From Flavobacterium sp. UBA6721 (GTDB taxonomy: Bacteria > Bacteroidota > Bacteroidia > Flavobacteriales > Flavobacteriaceae), in NCBI GenBank assembly GCA_002454195.1, contig DKIJ01000028.1, forward strand, positions 31,036 to 57,558: a DNA stretch of 26,523 nt, written 5' to 3'. Of this stretch, positions 8,950 to 16,626 are shown piece after piece. The notes under the pieces were generated by a model. The model was not told the DNA's origin, made no database searches, and saw only the letters and a program-made list of their open reading frames with translations. The position numbers and the translations under genes were made by a program. How positions within the stretch are numbered: the first letter of the stretch is position 1; every line of letters begins with the position of its first letter.

Positions 8950-11370
8950 TTATCGTAAAGAAGCTCCAAGTTCTGTTTCAAAATTCTTTTGCAACTTGCT
9001 CATGATTTTATCAATTTGAGCATCAGTAAGTGTTTTGGAGTCGTCTTGCAAAATGAAACTCAAAGCATAAGACTTTTTGCCTTCAGGAAGATTTTTCCCT
9101 TCGTATACATCAAAAAGGTTAATATTCTTTAACAAACTTTTCTCTGTTTGTCTGGCAATGGTATAAATGCTATCGTAGCTTACATTTTGATCAATTAATA
9201 AAGCTAAATCTCTTCTTACCTCTGGGTATTTAGTGATTTCGCTGAATTTTATTTTAGTTGGAATTGTTTTTAATACTGTTTCCCAATTAAAATCGGCAAA
9301 GAAAACTTCTTGTTTGATACCAAAATGTTTTAAGATGGATTTTTTTACCACACCAAATTCAACTAAAACATTATGTCCGGAAGTAATTGCAATTCCCTCT
9401 GAGAATATATCCGATTTTACAGGAGAATTTTGTGTTTTTGCAATCCCTAATCGGGTAAAAATTCCTTCTACATAACCTTTGAATAAAAAGAAATCAGATG
9501 GTTTTTGCGTGTTAGTCCAGTTTTCCTGATTTCTGTTTCCGGTTAAAAATAGCGTAAGATGTTTGTGTTCTTCGTAACCGGAAAGGAATTTATGGTATGA
9601 TTTTCCAAATTCGAATAATCTTAAATCAGCATTTTTACGGTTAATGTTATAAGCAATCGCTTCTAATCCTGAAAACAATAAGGATTGACGCATGGCTGCT
9701 AAATCGTTACTCAATGGATTTAACATCGTAACATTGTGTTCTTCTTTAAGCATTTCAGAAAGTTGAACATAAGAGGCCGTTGTTAACGAGTTAGCCATCA
9801 TTTCGTGGAATCCTTGCGAGTTTAATTGATTCCCAACAATATTTTGCACTTTATAATCTTCATTTCTAGGTGCATTAAAAACGGTTGCACTCAATTTGTT
9901 TGAAAAGTCAATTTTATTGTAACCGTATACTCTTAGGATCTCTTCAATTACATCAATTTCTCTTTGAACATCTACACGATATGCAGGAATCGTCAAACCT
10001 AAACCAGCATCCGAAACGCTATTGATTTTAATATCTAATGAAGCTAATATTTTCTTTATAGTGTCTTTTGGAATTTGTTGGCCAATGATTTTAGTTACTT
10101 TATCAAAGTTTACAAATACCGAGAAATCTTCTATTTTTTTGGTATAAACATCTAAAACTTCAGAAGTGATTTGTCCACCCGCTACTTCCTGAATTAATAA
10201 AGCAGCACGTTTTAAGGCATAAGCCGTAATTGACGGATCAATTCCTCTTTCAAATCTAAAAGAAGCATCGGTACTTAATTGATGTCTTTTGGCTGTTTTT
10301 CTAATATTCACTGGATTGAAATAAGCACTTTCTAAGAAAATAGAAGTAGTATTATTATTCACTCCTGAGTTTTGTCCTCCTAAAACACCCGCAATACACA
10401 ATGGCCCTTTGTCGTCACAAATCATTAAATCTTCTTCATGTAATGTTCTTTCTACCTCGTCAAGCGTTGTGAATTTTGTTCCCGCTTCAACTGTTTTTAC
10501 GTGTATTTTACCATTTATTTTGGCAGCGTCAAAAGCGTGAAGTGGTTGTCCTAAATCGTGCAATACATAATTAGTTACATCGACAATATTGTTTTTTGGA
10601 TTAATTCCAATGGCTTTCAAACGATCTTGTAACCAAGCTGGGGAGGGTTTAACATTGACACCAGAAATCGTTACTCCGCAATAACGAGGGGCTAATGTTG
10701 GTGCTTCTACATTCACGTCAATTTTTAAAGTACGCATATCTACTCTAAAATTGCTTATCGAAGGAGTGATTAGTTCGACACTTACACCATTTTGTAATAA
10801 TCCAGCTCTCAAATCTCGGGCTGTTCCTAAATGGCTCATGGCATCGGCACGGTTAGGTGTTAATCCGATTTCAAAAACTTCGTCATTTTCAATTTTGAAA
10901 ACTTTAGCAGCAGGAGTTCCAGGTACTAAGTCGTTATCTAATACCATAATTCCGTCATGACTGTCACCTAGACCTAATTCGTCTTCGGCACAAATCATTC
11001 CATGACTTTCCTGTCCACGGATTTTTCCTTTTTTTATGGTAAATGCATTTCCTTCTTTATCGTTTAAAACAGTTCCAATGGTTGCTACAGGTACTTTTTG
11101 ACCTGCTGCTACATTGCTTGCACCACAAACAACTTGAATAGGTGCTCCGTTTCCTAAATCAACGGTGGTTACTTTTAATTTGTCGGCATCTGGATGTTTT
11201 TCGCAAGTAAGAACATGTCCTACAACAATACCTTCTAATCCTCCTTTTACAGATTGATATTTTTCAACACCTTCTACTTCAAGTCCTAAATCAGTAAGTA
11301 AAGCTGCTGTTTGTTCAGAATTCCAATCGGTTTTAATGAATTGTTTTAACCAGTTGTATGATATTTTCAT
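8950..11370 (-). CDS. pheT: Phenylalanine-tRNA ligase beta subunit
   Basis: The beta subunit of the heterotetrameric phenylalanyl-tRNA synthetase, which charges tRNA-Phe. The 806-residue length is normal. Domains: a tRNA-binding OB fold at about 40-150 (GIVVGHVLTCEKHPDADKL, VVCGASNV, HGMICAEDELGLG), the B3/B4 region with its editing fold at about 210-390 (GQPLHAFDAAKI, TTLDEVERTL, RFERGIDP), a B5 domain at about 405-475, the synthetase-like core, and a C-terminal FDX-ACB anticodon-binding domain at about 713-806 (YPEVRRDLALLID, LFDVYEG, SYALSF). pheS is not in the window, so the subunits are encoded apart, as is common in Bacteroidota. The ATG at 11370 gives the canonical MKISYNWLKQF start, with a good promoter just upstream. 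Confidence 0.98.
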   Translation of the reverse strand: MKISYNWLKQFIKTDWNSEQTAALLTDLGLEVEGVEKYQSVKGGLEGIVVGHVLTCEKHPDADKLKVTTVDLGNGAPIQVVCGASNVAAGQKVPVATIGTVLNDKEGNAFTIKKGKIRGQESHGMICAEDELGLGDSHDGIMVLDNDLVPGTPAAKVFKIENDEVFEIGLTPNRADAMSHLGTARDLRAGLLQNGVSVELITPSISNFRVDMRTLKIDVNVEAPTLAPRYCGVTISGVNVKPSPAWLQDRLKAIGINPKNNIVDVTNYVLHDLGQPLHAFDAAKINGKIHVKTVEAGTKFTTLDEVERTLHEEDLMICDDKGPLCIAGVLGGQNSGVNNNTTSIFLESAYFNPVNIRKTAKRHQLSTDASFRFERGIDPSITAYALKRAALLIQEVAGGQITSEVLDVYTKKIEDFSVFVNFDKVTKIIGQQIPKDTIKKILASLDIKINSVSDAGLGLTIPAYRVDVQREIDVIEEILRVYGYNKIDFSNKLSATVFNAPRNEDYKVQNIVGNQLNSQGFHEMMANSLTTASYVQLSEMLKEEHNVTMLNPLSNDLAAMRQSLLFSGLEAIAYNINRKNADLRLFEFGKSYHKFLSGYEEHKHLTLFLTGNRNQENWTNTQKPSDFFLFKGYVEGIFTRLGIAKTQNSPVKSDIFSEGIAITSGHNVLVEFGVVKKSILKHFGIKQEVFFADFNWETVLKTIPTKIKFSEITKYPEVRRDLALLIDQNVSYDSIYTIARQTEKSLLKNINLFDVYEGKNLPEGKKSYALSFILQDDSKTLTDAQIDKIMSKLQKNFETELGASLR

Positions 11371-11391
11371 TTGAATATTTTAATAAGGTTG

Positions 11392-11421
11392 CAAATATAA
11401 ACATTGTCAACCGAGCTTCAA
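11392..11421 (-). promoter_or_regulatory. Bacteroidota promoter for pheT
   Basis: On the minus strand, TTG (complement of 11419-11421), a 19-base spacer, and TATATTTG (complement of 11392-11399) match TTG-N19-TANNTTTG exactly. The predicted start lies near 11386, about 16 bases before the pheT ATG. Confidence 0.7.
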
Positions 11422-11494
11422 AGCTATTGAACTTACTTTTTGAGATTAATTATGAATGTTTTTGATAACAATAATTGAACTATTTGTATCGAAA

Positions 11495-12355
11495 TTACAG
11501 TATTTCCTCAATGTGTTTTTTAATGTTTTCAGCTATTTTAGTTGTTGGTAAATCATTAGCATCGTGACCAAATGGTTCTTCAATTTCTTCGGCAATTAGT
11601 TCTAAACTTGCCAAAACATAAAAGATGAAAATAACAACTGGAATAACAAAATAACCGAGGTTGAAAACATAGCCAAAAGGCAAGGTCATTACATAGAAAA
11701 AAATAAATTTTTTTAAGAAAACACTATAAGAGTAGGGTATGGGGGTGTTTTTAATTCGCTCACAAGCGCCACAAATATCTGTTAGGGATTGGATTTCGCT
11801 GTTTAAGATAATCAATTGATCTCCTGATATTTTTTTCTCTTTGTATAAATCATTTATTTTTGAAAAAAGTATTTTAGCCACTTGGTTTGGTTTGTGGCTA
11901 TGGGTTTCATTCAGTTCGATATCTTCATCTAATTGTTTTCCTGTTGCTTCATCTTTAAGATGTTTGTTTAGAATAGAAGCATAGAGCGGGATGGTTTTTC
12001 TAAAAAACGATCTGTCTTTTTCATCTTCAAGAATAGCATGGAGTTTGATGGCTAGATTACGACTGTTATTTACTAATGCACCCCAGGCTTTTCGTCCTTC
12101 CCACCAACGGTCGTAAGCGGTATTGGTTCTAAAAACCAGTAAAAGTGAAATGACAAACCCCAACATACCATGCATGATTGATATGTTTTTTACTCTACTA
12201 TCATCAGGTAAGTGCCAATATTCTAATTCCAAATAGGCAATTAGCTCAGAATACACTCCTATCAAAATAATAAGCGGCAATAGTTTTCTAAAAGTATCGG
12301 CTTTATGAAAACGAAATATAAAAGTGAACCAGTCTTTTGGGTTGTATGAGATCAT
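11495..12355 (-). CDS. Bestrophin-like (UPF0187) channel protein
   Basis: A 286-residue integral inner-membrane protein of the bacterial bestrophin family (the family of Klebsiella KpBest and E. coli YneE), which forms pentameric ion channels. The family signature FRTNTAYDRWWEGRKAWG follows the second hydrophobic segment. Hydrophobic stretches are seen at about residues 23-42 (LLPLIILIGVYSELIAYL), 63-78 (MLGFVISLLLVF), 218-231 (FIFFYVMTLPFGYVF) and 235-252 (GYFVIPVVIFIFYVLASL). The region after the last one, AEEIEEPFGHDANDLPT, is also typical. Bacterial homologues are mostly cation-selective, unlike animal chloride channels, but selectivity cannot be read from the sequence. It sits between pheT and recG on the same strand with gaps of about 85-125 bases, so an operon is possible but not shown. 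Confidence 0.92.
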   Translation of the reverse strand: MISYNPKDWFTFIFRFHKADTFRKLLPLIILIGVYSELIAYLELEYWHLPDDSRVKNISIMHGMLGFVISLLLVFRTNTAYDRWWEGRKAWGALVNNSRNLAIKLHAILEDEKDRSFFRKTIPLYASILNKHLKDEATGKQLDEDIELNETHSHKPNQVAKILFSKINDLYKEKKISGDQLIILNSEIQSLTDICGACERIKNTPIPYSYSVFLKKFIFFYVMTLPFGYVFNLGYFVIPVVIFIFYVLASLELIAEEIEEPFGHDANDLPTTKIAENIKKHIEEIL

Positions 12356-12439
12356 GAAAATAAATTTTGCAAGTAAAAGTAAAGGATAATTTTTGGACTA
12401 AAACAATCCTTTGGCAATAAATTAGGAATCAAAGCTTTG

Positions 12440-14551
12440 CTAACTAATGTAATTCCAGATGTTCTTTTTCTTTGTTAATTCCATATAAACCGCTTTTAAA
12501 ACCGCATGTTCGGGCTTGTTTAATACCATATCCGAATTGACAATTTGCATCGCATGAGCTCTGGCTAAGGAAAGAATTTCTCTGTCTTTGACTATATCGG
12601 CAATTTGAAGGTTTAGCACACCGCTTTGTTGTGTTCCCATTAGGTTTCCCGGACCTCTTAATTTCAAATCGACTTCGGCAATTTCAAATCCGTCATTGGT
12701 ACGAACCATAGTTTCCATTCGGGTTTTGCTATCGGAACTTAGTTTATGATCTGTAATCAGGATACAATAGCTTTGCTCGGCACCACGTCCCACACGACCC
12801 CGCAATTGGTGTAGTTGAGAGAGTCCAAAACGTTCGGCACTTTCGATAATCATTACCGAAGCATTAGGAACATTTACGCCTACTTCAATTACAGTTGTAG
12901 CCACCATAATATTGGTTTTTCCTTCAGAAAAGCGTTTCATTTCGGCGTCTTTGTCGGCTGGTTTCATTTTGCCATGAACAATAGAAATGGCATATTGAGG
13001 CAACGGAAAATCACGGGAAATACTTTCGTAACCATCCATTAAGTCCTTGTAATCCATCTTTTCTGATTCCTGAATCAATGGATATACAATGTATATTTGG
13101 CGTCCTTTGGCTATTTCATCCCGAATGAATTTCCAAATCTTTAATCGATTGCTATCATAACGATGCACGGTTTGAATGGGTTTTCGTCCCGGAGGTAATT
13201 CGTCAATAACCGAAATGTCCAAATCACCGTATAGACTCATCGCTAAAGTACGCGGAATAGGAGTGGCGGTCATTACCAAAATATGTGGTGGAATATGGTT
13301 TTTCTTCCATAATTTAGATCGTTGTTCTACTCCAAAACGATGTTGCTCATCAATAATGGCTAAACCTAAATTATGGAATTTCACCTTGTCTTCCAGTAAG
13401 GCATGTGTACCAATAAGGATTTGTAAACCGCCGTTTTCCAGTTCTTCGTGAATAATTTTTCTATCTGAAGTTTTGGTTGAACCTGTAAGGATTCTAATGT
13501 TTATATTGAGTTTGTTAGCTAATTCTGAAAGTCCTAAAAAATGCTGATTAGCCAGGATTTCTGTTGGTGCCATTAAGCAAGCCTGAAATCCATTATCCAT
13601 GGCTAAAAGCATACTCATAAATGCCACAATGGTTTTCCCCGACCCTACATCACCTTGCAATAAACGGTTCATCTGGGCATTACTTCCCATATCGGTCCGA
13701 ATTTCTTTAATCACTCTCTTTTGAGCGTTAGTTAATTCGAAAGGAAGATGATTTTGGTAAAATTTGTTGAAAAATTCGCCTACTTTGGTAAAAGAATGTC
13801 CTTTTATTTTGTGTTTCTGAATCAGGTTTTTCATAATCAGTTGTAGCTGAATGAAAAACAATTCTTCAAATTTTAATCGGAATTGGGCTTTCGCCAAAGC
13901 TTCGGCGCTCTTTGGAAAATGAATATTGAACAATGCGGCATTCTTTGGAATCAACTTCAAGTTTTCAATGAGGTAATTAGGTAAAGTTTCTGAAAACAAG
14001 GCTTGTGTTTCCAAAAATAATTGCTGCATCATCTTGTTGATAACCCTATTTGAAATTCCCCGATTCGTCAAAGTTTCGGTTGAAGGGTAAACCGCCTGCA
14101 TAGCCGAACGCAAACTCTGTTCGTGTTCGCCCCAGAGTTCGATTTCCGGATGCGCCATATTGTACACACCGTTAAAGGATGTGCATTTTCCAAAAATGAC
14201 CATCAATTCATTTATCTTCAAAGATTCACGAATCCATTTGTGTCCCTGAAACCAAACTAATTCCATTTGTCCGGTATCATCCACAAAAGTGGCCACCAAG
14301 CGTTTTTTGCCTTTGGCAAATTCAACGGTTTTGACATTGATAATTTTCCCGATAATCTGAATCTCAGCAATGTTGTTTTGCAGTTGGTTGATTTTGTAAT
14401 ATCGGGTTCGGTCAATGTATCGGTTGGGGTAAAAATTCAGTAAATCTCCGTATTTGTGAATCCCCAATTCCTTACGAAGCAATTCGCCCCGGCTGGGGCC
14501 AACACCTTTTAAGTATTCGATAGGAGTGAGAAGGAGATTGTTAGAAGACAT
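12440..14551 (-). CDS. recG: ATP-dependent DNA helicase RecG
   Basis: A double-strand DNA translocase that remodels stalled replication forks and branch-migrates recombination intermediates. The 703-residue length is normal. The N-terminal wedge region (about 1-200, with an OB fold) contains the family-typical LKGVGPSRGELLRKELGI and DLLNFYPNRYIDRTR. The helicase core has Walker A GDVGSGKT (about residue 302), motif II DEQHRFG (about 400), motif III TATPIPRTLAMSLYGDLD followed by the RecG-specific SVIDELPPGRKPIQT, and C-terminal motifs ATTVIEVGVNVPNAS and QLRGRVGRG. The C-terminal region includes DLKLRGPGNLMGTQQSG. The ATG at 14551 gives the expected N-terminus. No motif is missing. Confidence 0.98.
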   Translation of the reverse strand: MSSNNLLLTPIEYLKGVGPSRGELLRKELGIHKYGDLLNFYPNRYIDRTRYYKINQLQNNIAEIQIIGKIINVKTVEFAKGKKRLVATFVDDTGQMELVWFQGHKWIRESLKINELMVIFGKCTSFNGVYNMAHPEIELWGEHEQSLRSAMQAVYPSTETLTNRGISNRVINKMMQQLFLETQALFSETLPNYLIENLKLIPKNAALFNIHFPKSAEALAKAQFRLKFEELFFIQLQLIMKNLIQKHKIKGHSFTKVGEFFNKFYQNHLPFELTNAQKRVIKEIRTDMGSNAQMNRLLQGDVGSGKTIVAFMSMLLAMDNGFQACLMAPTEILANQHFLGLSELANKLNINIRILTGSTKTSDRKIIHEELENGGLQILIGTHALLEDKVKFHNLGLAIIDEQHRFGVEQRSKLWKKNHIPPHILVMTATPIPRTLAMSLYGDLDISVIDELPPGRKPIQTVHRYDSNRLKIWKFIRDEIAKGRQIYIVYPLIQESEKMDYKDLMDGYESISRDFPLPQYAISIVHGKMKPADKDAEMKRFSEGKTNIMVATTVIEVGVNVPNASVMIIESAERFGLSQLHQLRGRVGRGAEQSYCILITDHKLSSDSKTRMETMVRTNDGFEIAEVDLKLRGPGNLMGTQQSGVLNLQIADIVKDREILSLARAHAMQIVNSDMVLNKPEHAVLKAVYMELTKKKNIWNYIS

Positions 14552-14726
14552 GTATTGATTTTTGATTTAAGAATGCTGATTTCAGATTTTAGATTTGGAG
14601 GCGGTTGTTTTTGTACCAATCTTTAAATTTTCAAATCATTTAATCTTTAAATTTCAAAAAACGAAGATAGTTCTTAATTGGGAATTTTAAAAATGGGATT
14701 TTTTCTGGATTATTATAATTTTTTAG
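14552..14726. other. Non-coding region upstream of recG
   Basis: AT-rich and without a credible reading frame. It contains the short near-repeats AATCTTTAAATTTTCAAAT and AATCTTTAAATTTCAAA (about 14620-14660). I find no clear TANNTTTG/TTG promoter pair for recG. Confidence 0.5.
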
Positions 14727-14774
14727 TATCGTCATATTTAGTGATATTTTTAATTATCGCTTTATTTGGCGATA
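14727..14774. promoter_or_regulatory. Two tandem operator-like palindromes TATCRY-N8-RYGATA
   Basis: TATCGT (14727-14732), eight bases, GTGATA (14741-14746), then TATCGC (14755-14760), eight bases, GCGATA (14769-14774). The second palindrome is perfect and the first has one mismatched pair. They are 28 bases apart, start to start. The layout resembles binding sites of dimeric helix-turn-helix repressors such as HipB-like proteins, whose E. coli operator is TATCC-N8-GGATA. No regulator gene is adjacent. The site is 176-223 bases upstream of the recG start and may control recG or be left from a lost gene. Confidence 0.4.
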
Positions 14775-14782
14775 TTTTATTT

Positions 14783-15098
14783 AACCGCAAAGGACACAAA
14801 GAAATCGCTAAGCTCGCAAAGAAAATTTGTGATAATTTGTGATTAAAATATTTAACCGCAAAGATTTGAAAGTTTTTCGCAAAGTATTCAAAGAAAAATA
14901 ATCTGTGTTAATCAGTGAAATCTGTGGTTAAAATATTTAACCGCATAGTTTTGAAAGTTTATCGCAAAGTTTAGAAAGAAAAAGATCTGCTAAAATCCGT
15001 AAAATCTGCGTGCCATAACTTTTTACACAGTTTTAAAAATAACAAAGCTTCGCAAAATCTTTATAAAAACTTTGCGAAACCTATATATTCTTTGCGGT
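14783..15098. repeat. Three degenerate CGCAAAG repeat units plus inverted end
   Basis: Units start at 14783, 14854 and 14939. Each has the form AACCGCAAAG...CGCAAAG...(A)AAGAAA...followed by a TCTGTG/TTTGTG-rich part, and each is about 70-85 bases long. Near the right end the motif appears inverted (TTTGCGGTAAA at about 15091), and TTCGCAAA (15049-15056) pairs with TTTGCGAA (15071-15078). The same word family recurs at 18149-18475. No convincing protein is encoded. Intergenic repeats of this type are common in Flavobacterium; their function is unknown to me. Confidence 0.7.
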
Positions 15099-15120
15099 AA
15101 AAATAATGATAAATTAAACC

Positions 15121-16161
15121 TTATTCCGGGATTTGCTGACTCAAGCAGTGCAAAGTCCCAAATCCCCAGATTAAATCAATCGCACTAATACCAATTATTT
15201 CTCTGTCAGGGAAACATTCCGCCAAGATGTTCAATGCTTTTCGGTCGTTCACATCGTTGAATGTGGGAACCAAAACACAATTATTTAAAATCAGGAAGTT
15301 GGCATAACTCGCGGGCAAACGTAAATCTTCAAAATCCAATCTTTTTGGCATCGGAAGTGTAACAATTACAGGCGATTGTCCGTTTTCTAGTTTAGCGTTT
15401 TGCAAACGTTTTAAGTTATCTTGCAAAGGCTTATAATTTGCATCTTTAGGATCCGTTTCAACGATAGTCACAATCGTATCTTCGTTGACAAATCGAGCCA
15501 AATCATCAATATGTCCGTGCGTGTCATCACCTTCCACACCATCACCAAGCCAAATCACATTGGTAACACCTAAATATTCTTTAAAAACCGCTTCGTAATC
15601 TTGCTTCGTAAATCCGGTATTACGCACCTGAATACTAGGGTGCATCAGGCATTCCTCCGAAGTTAATAACGTACCACGACCGTTTACATCAATCGCACCA
15701 CCTTCTACAATTACGGGTTTTCCTTTATAAGTTACCTGTGTCAAAGGTATTTGCAAAGCATCCGCCACCTTAGCAGGAACATGCTTGTCCAATTGGTAAT
15801 TTTTGTATTTCGCCCAACCGTTGAAGTTAAAATTCAAAGCCTCTCTTTTGCCGTCTTTGTACACCACAATAGGTCCCGAATCACGCATCCAGCTACGATT
15901 CGTTTTTTGAAGAATAAATTGCACCTGATCCAAGTTGACACGCGCTCTGTCCAGCATATCGGTAACCTTAGCCTGTAATTTTTCGTCAATAACAACTAAG
16001 AAGACCTTTTCGTAAGTAGCCACTTTTTTGATAAACTCCACAAAAGCCCATTGAATCGCTTCGTATTTCCCTGGCCAATCGTTTCCGTTGTGCGGAAAAC
16101 AAAGTAAAATTCCCTCTTGTTTTTCCCATTCAGCAGGAAAACGTCTGTTAGTAGTTGTCAT
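15121..16161 (-). CDS. aguA: Agmatine deiminase
   Basis: Hydrolyses agmatine to N-carbamoylputrescine and ammonia, the first step of the arginine-decarboxylase route to putrescine. The 346-residue protein belongs to the porphyromonas-type peptidyl-arginine deiminase / agmatine deiminase family. Visible family motifs: N-terminal FPAEWEKQEGILLCFPHN with WP at the substrate pocket, MRDSGP, EGGAIDVNGRGTLLTSEEC (near residue 152), GVEGDDTHGHIDDLARF (the catalytic His and Asp near 214-217), and C-terminal FGTLHCLSQQIPE with the nucleophile Cys339. The usual sequence before this Cys is GGGNIHC, so the GFGTLHC form here is a slight variant. The partner aguB lies 2.4 kb away on the same strand, separated by an opposite-strand gene. 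Confidence 0.95.
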   Translation of the reverse strand: MTTTNRRFPAEWEKQEGILLCFPHNGNDWPGKYEAIQWAFVEFIKKVATYEKVFLVVIDEKLQAKVTDMLDRARVNLDQVQFILQKTNRSWMRDSGPIVVYKDGKREALNFNFNGWAKYKNYQLDKHVPAKVADALQIPLTQVTYKGKPVIVEGGAIDVNGRGTLLTSEECLMHPSIQVRNTGFTKQDYEAVFKEYLGVTNVIWLGDGVEGDDTHGHIDDLARFVNEDTIVTIVETDPKDANYKPLQDNLKRLQNAKLENGQSPVIVTLPMPKRLDFEDLRLPASYANFLILNNCVLVPTFNDVNDRKALNILAECFPDREIIGISAIDLIWGFGTLHCLSQQIPE

Positions 16162-16187
16162 AAAAAAGGCGTATTATTTTAAGACCG

Positions 16188-16195
16188 CAAATATA
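16188..16195 (-). promoter_or_regulatory. Probable -7 box for aguA
   Basis: The minus strand reads TATATTTG (TANNTTTG) 27 bases upstream of the aguA ATG. No TTG is found at the expected spacing, so this is only half of a Bacteroidota promoter. Confidence 0.4.
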
Positions 16196-16308
16196 AGCAT
16201 TCAGGAGGATTATAAAAACCGAGCCGAACAAAAGTGCAACATTAGATCATTTCATTTTTCACCATTAATGAGCTAAAGGAATTAAGCAAAATGAGATTCG
16301 TATTTCAA

Positions 16309-16455
16309 GGAGCTATTTCCAACCCTCCGTTACAAGGTATTTGGGATTTCCTTCTTTTTCTAAGCGCTGGCAGGAGCTTCTTGCAGTCGCTCTACCAGCA
16401 CAAGAAAAAAGTGAGGCTCTCCCCGCATACGCTATTCACTTCGGTCTGGGCTAGG
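16309..16455. repeat. Dispersed palindromic repeat, long copy
   Basis: A 147-base element beginning GGAGCTATTTCC and ending TCTGGGCTAGG. Its centre forms a strong imperfect hairpin: arm 16351-16377 (CTTCTTTTTC, then AAGCGCTGGCAGGAGC) faces arm 16389-16411 (GCTCTACCAGCAC, then AAGAAAAAAG). The termini resemble, in inverted orientation, the element at 75-159. I recall similar elements in many intergenic regions of Flavobacterium. An 87-codon open frame crosses it (16291-16554), but its composition suggests repeat-derived translation rather than a gene. The rest of the gap (16196-16308, 16456-16626) shows nothing I can name. Confidence 0.6.
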
Positions 16456-16626
16456 GAAGTGGTGTTTTTTAAAAATGTGATTTTTGATAAATTAACATTT
16501 CAAAGATTTTCGAAACGATTTTCTAACATGGCGTCTATACTTGTTAATTATTAAATAATATAGGCTTAATCCTAAGATTTCATGTTGCATCTACTTTTTG
16601 TGGCAAACTATCAAAAATAATAAAAC

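Noticed and set aside
12815..13451. Plus-strand open frames within recG
   Set aside because: They lie antisense inside a fully conserved helicase gene and resemble no family.
14783..15098. CRISPR array
   Set aside because: Units are degenerate and repeat throughout their length, with no constant repeat / unique spacer pattern and no cas genes.
16291..16554. 87-codon open frame upstream of the lipoprotein gene
   Set aside because: It runs through the palindromic repeat at 16309-16455 and its peptide is explained by that repeat. No promoter or family resemblance supports a gene.
16573..16610. TACTTTTTG as a promoter element for the lipoprotein gene
   Set aside because: It has one base too many between TA and TTTG and no TTG at the right distance.
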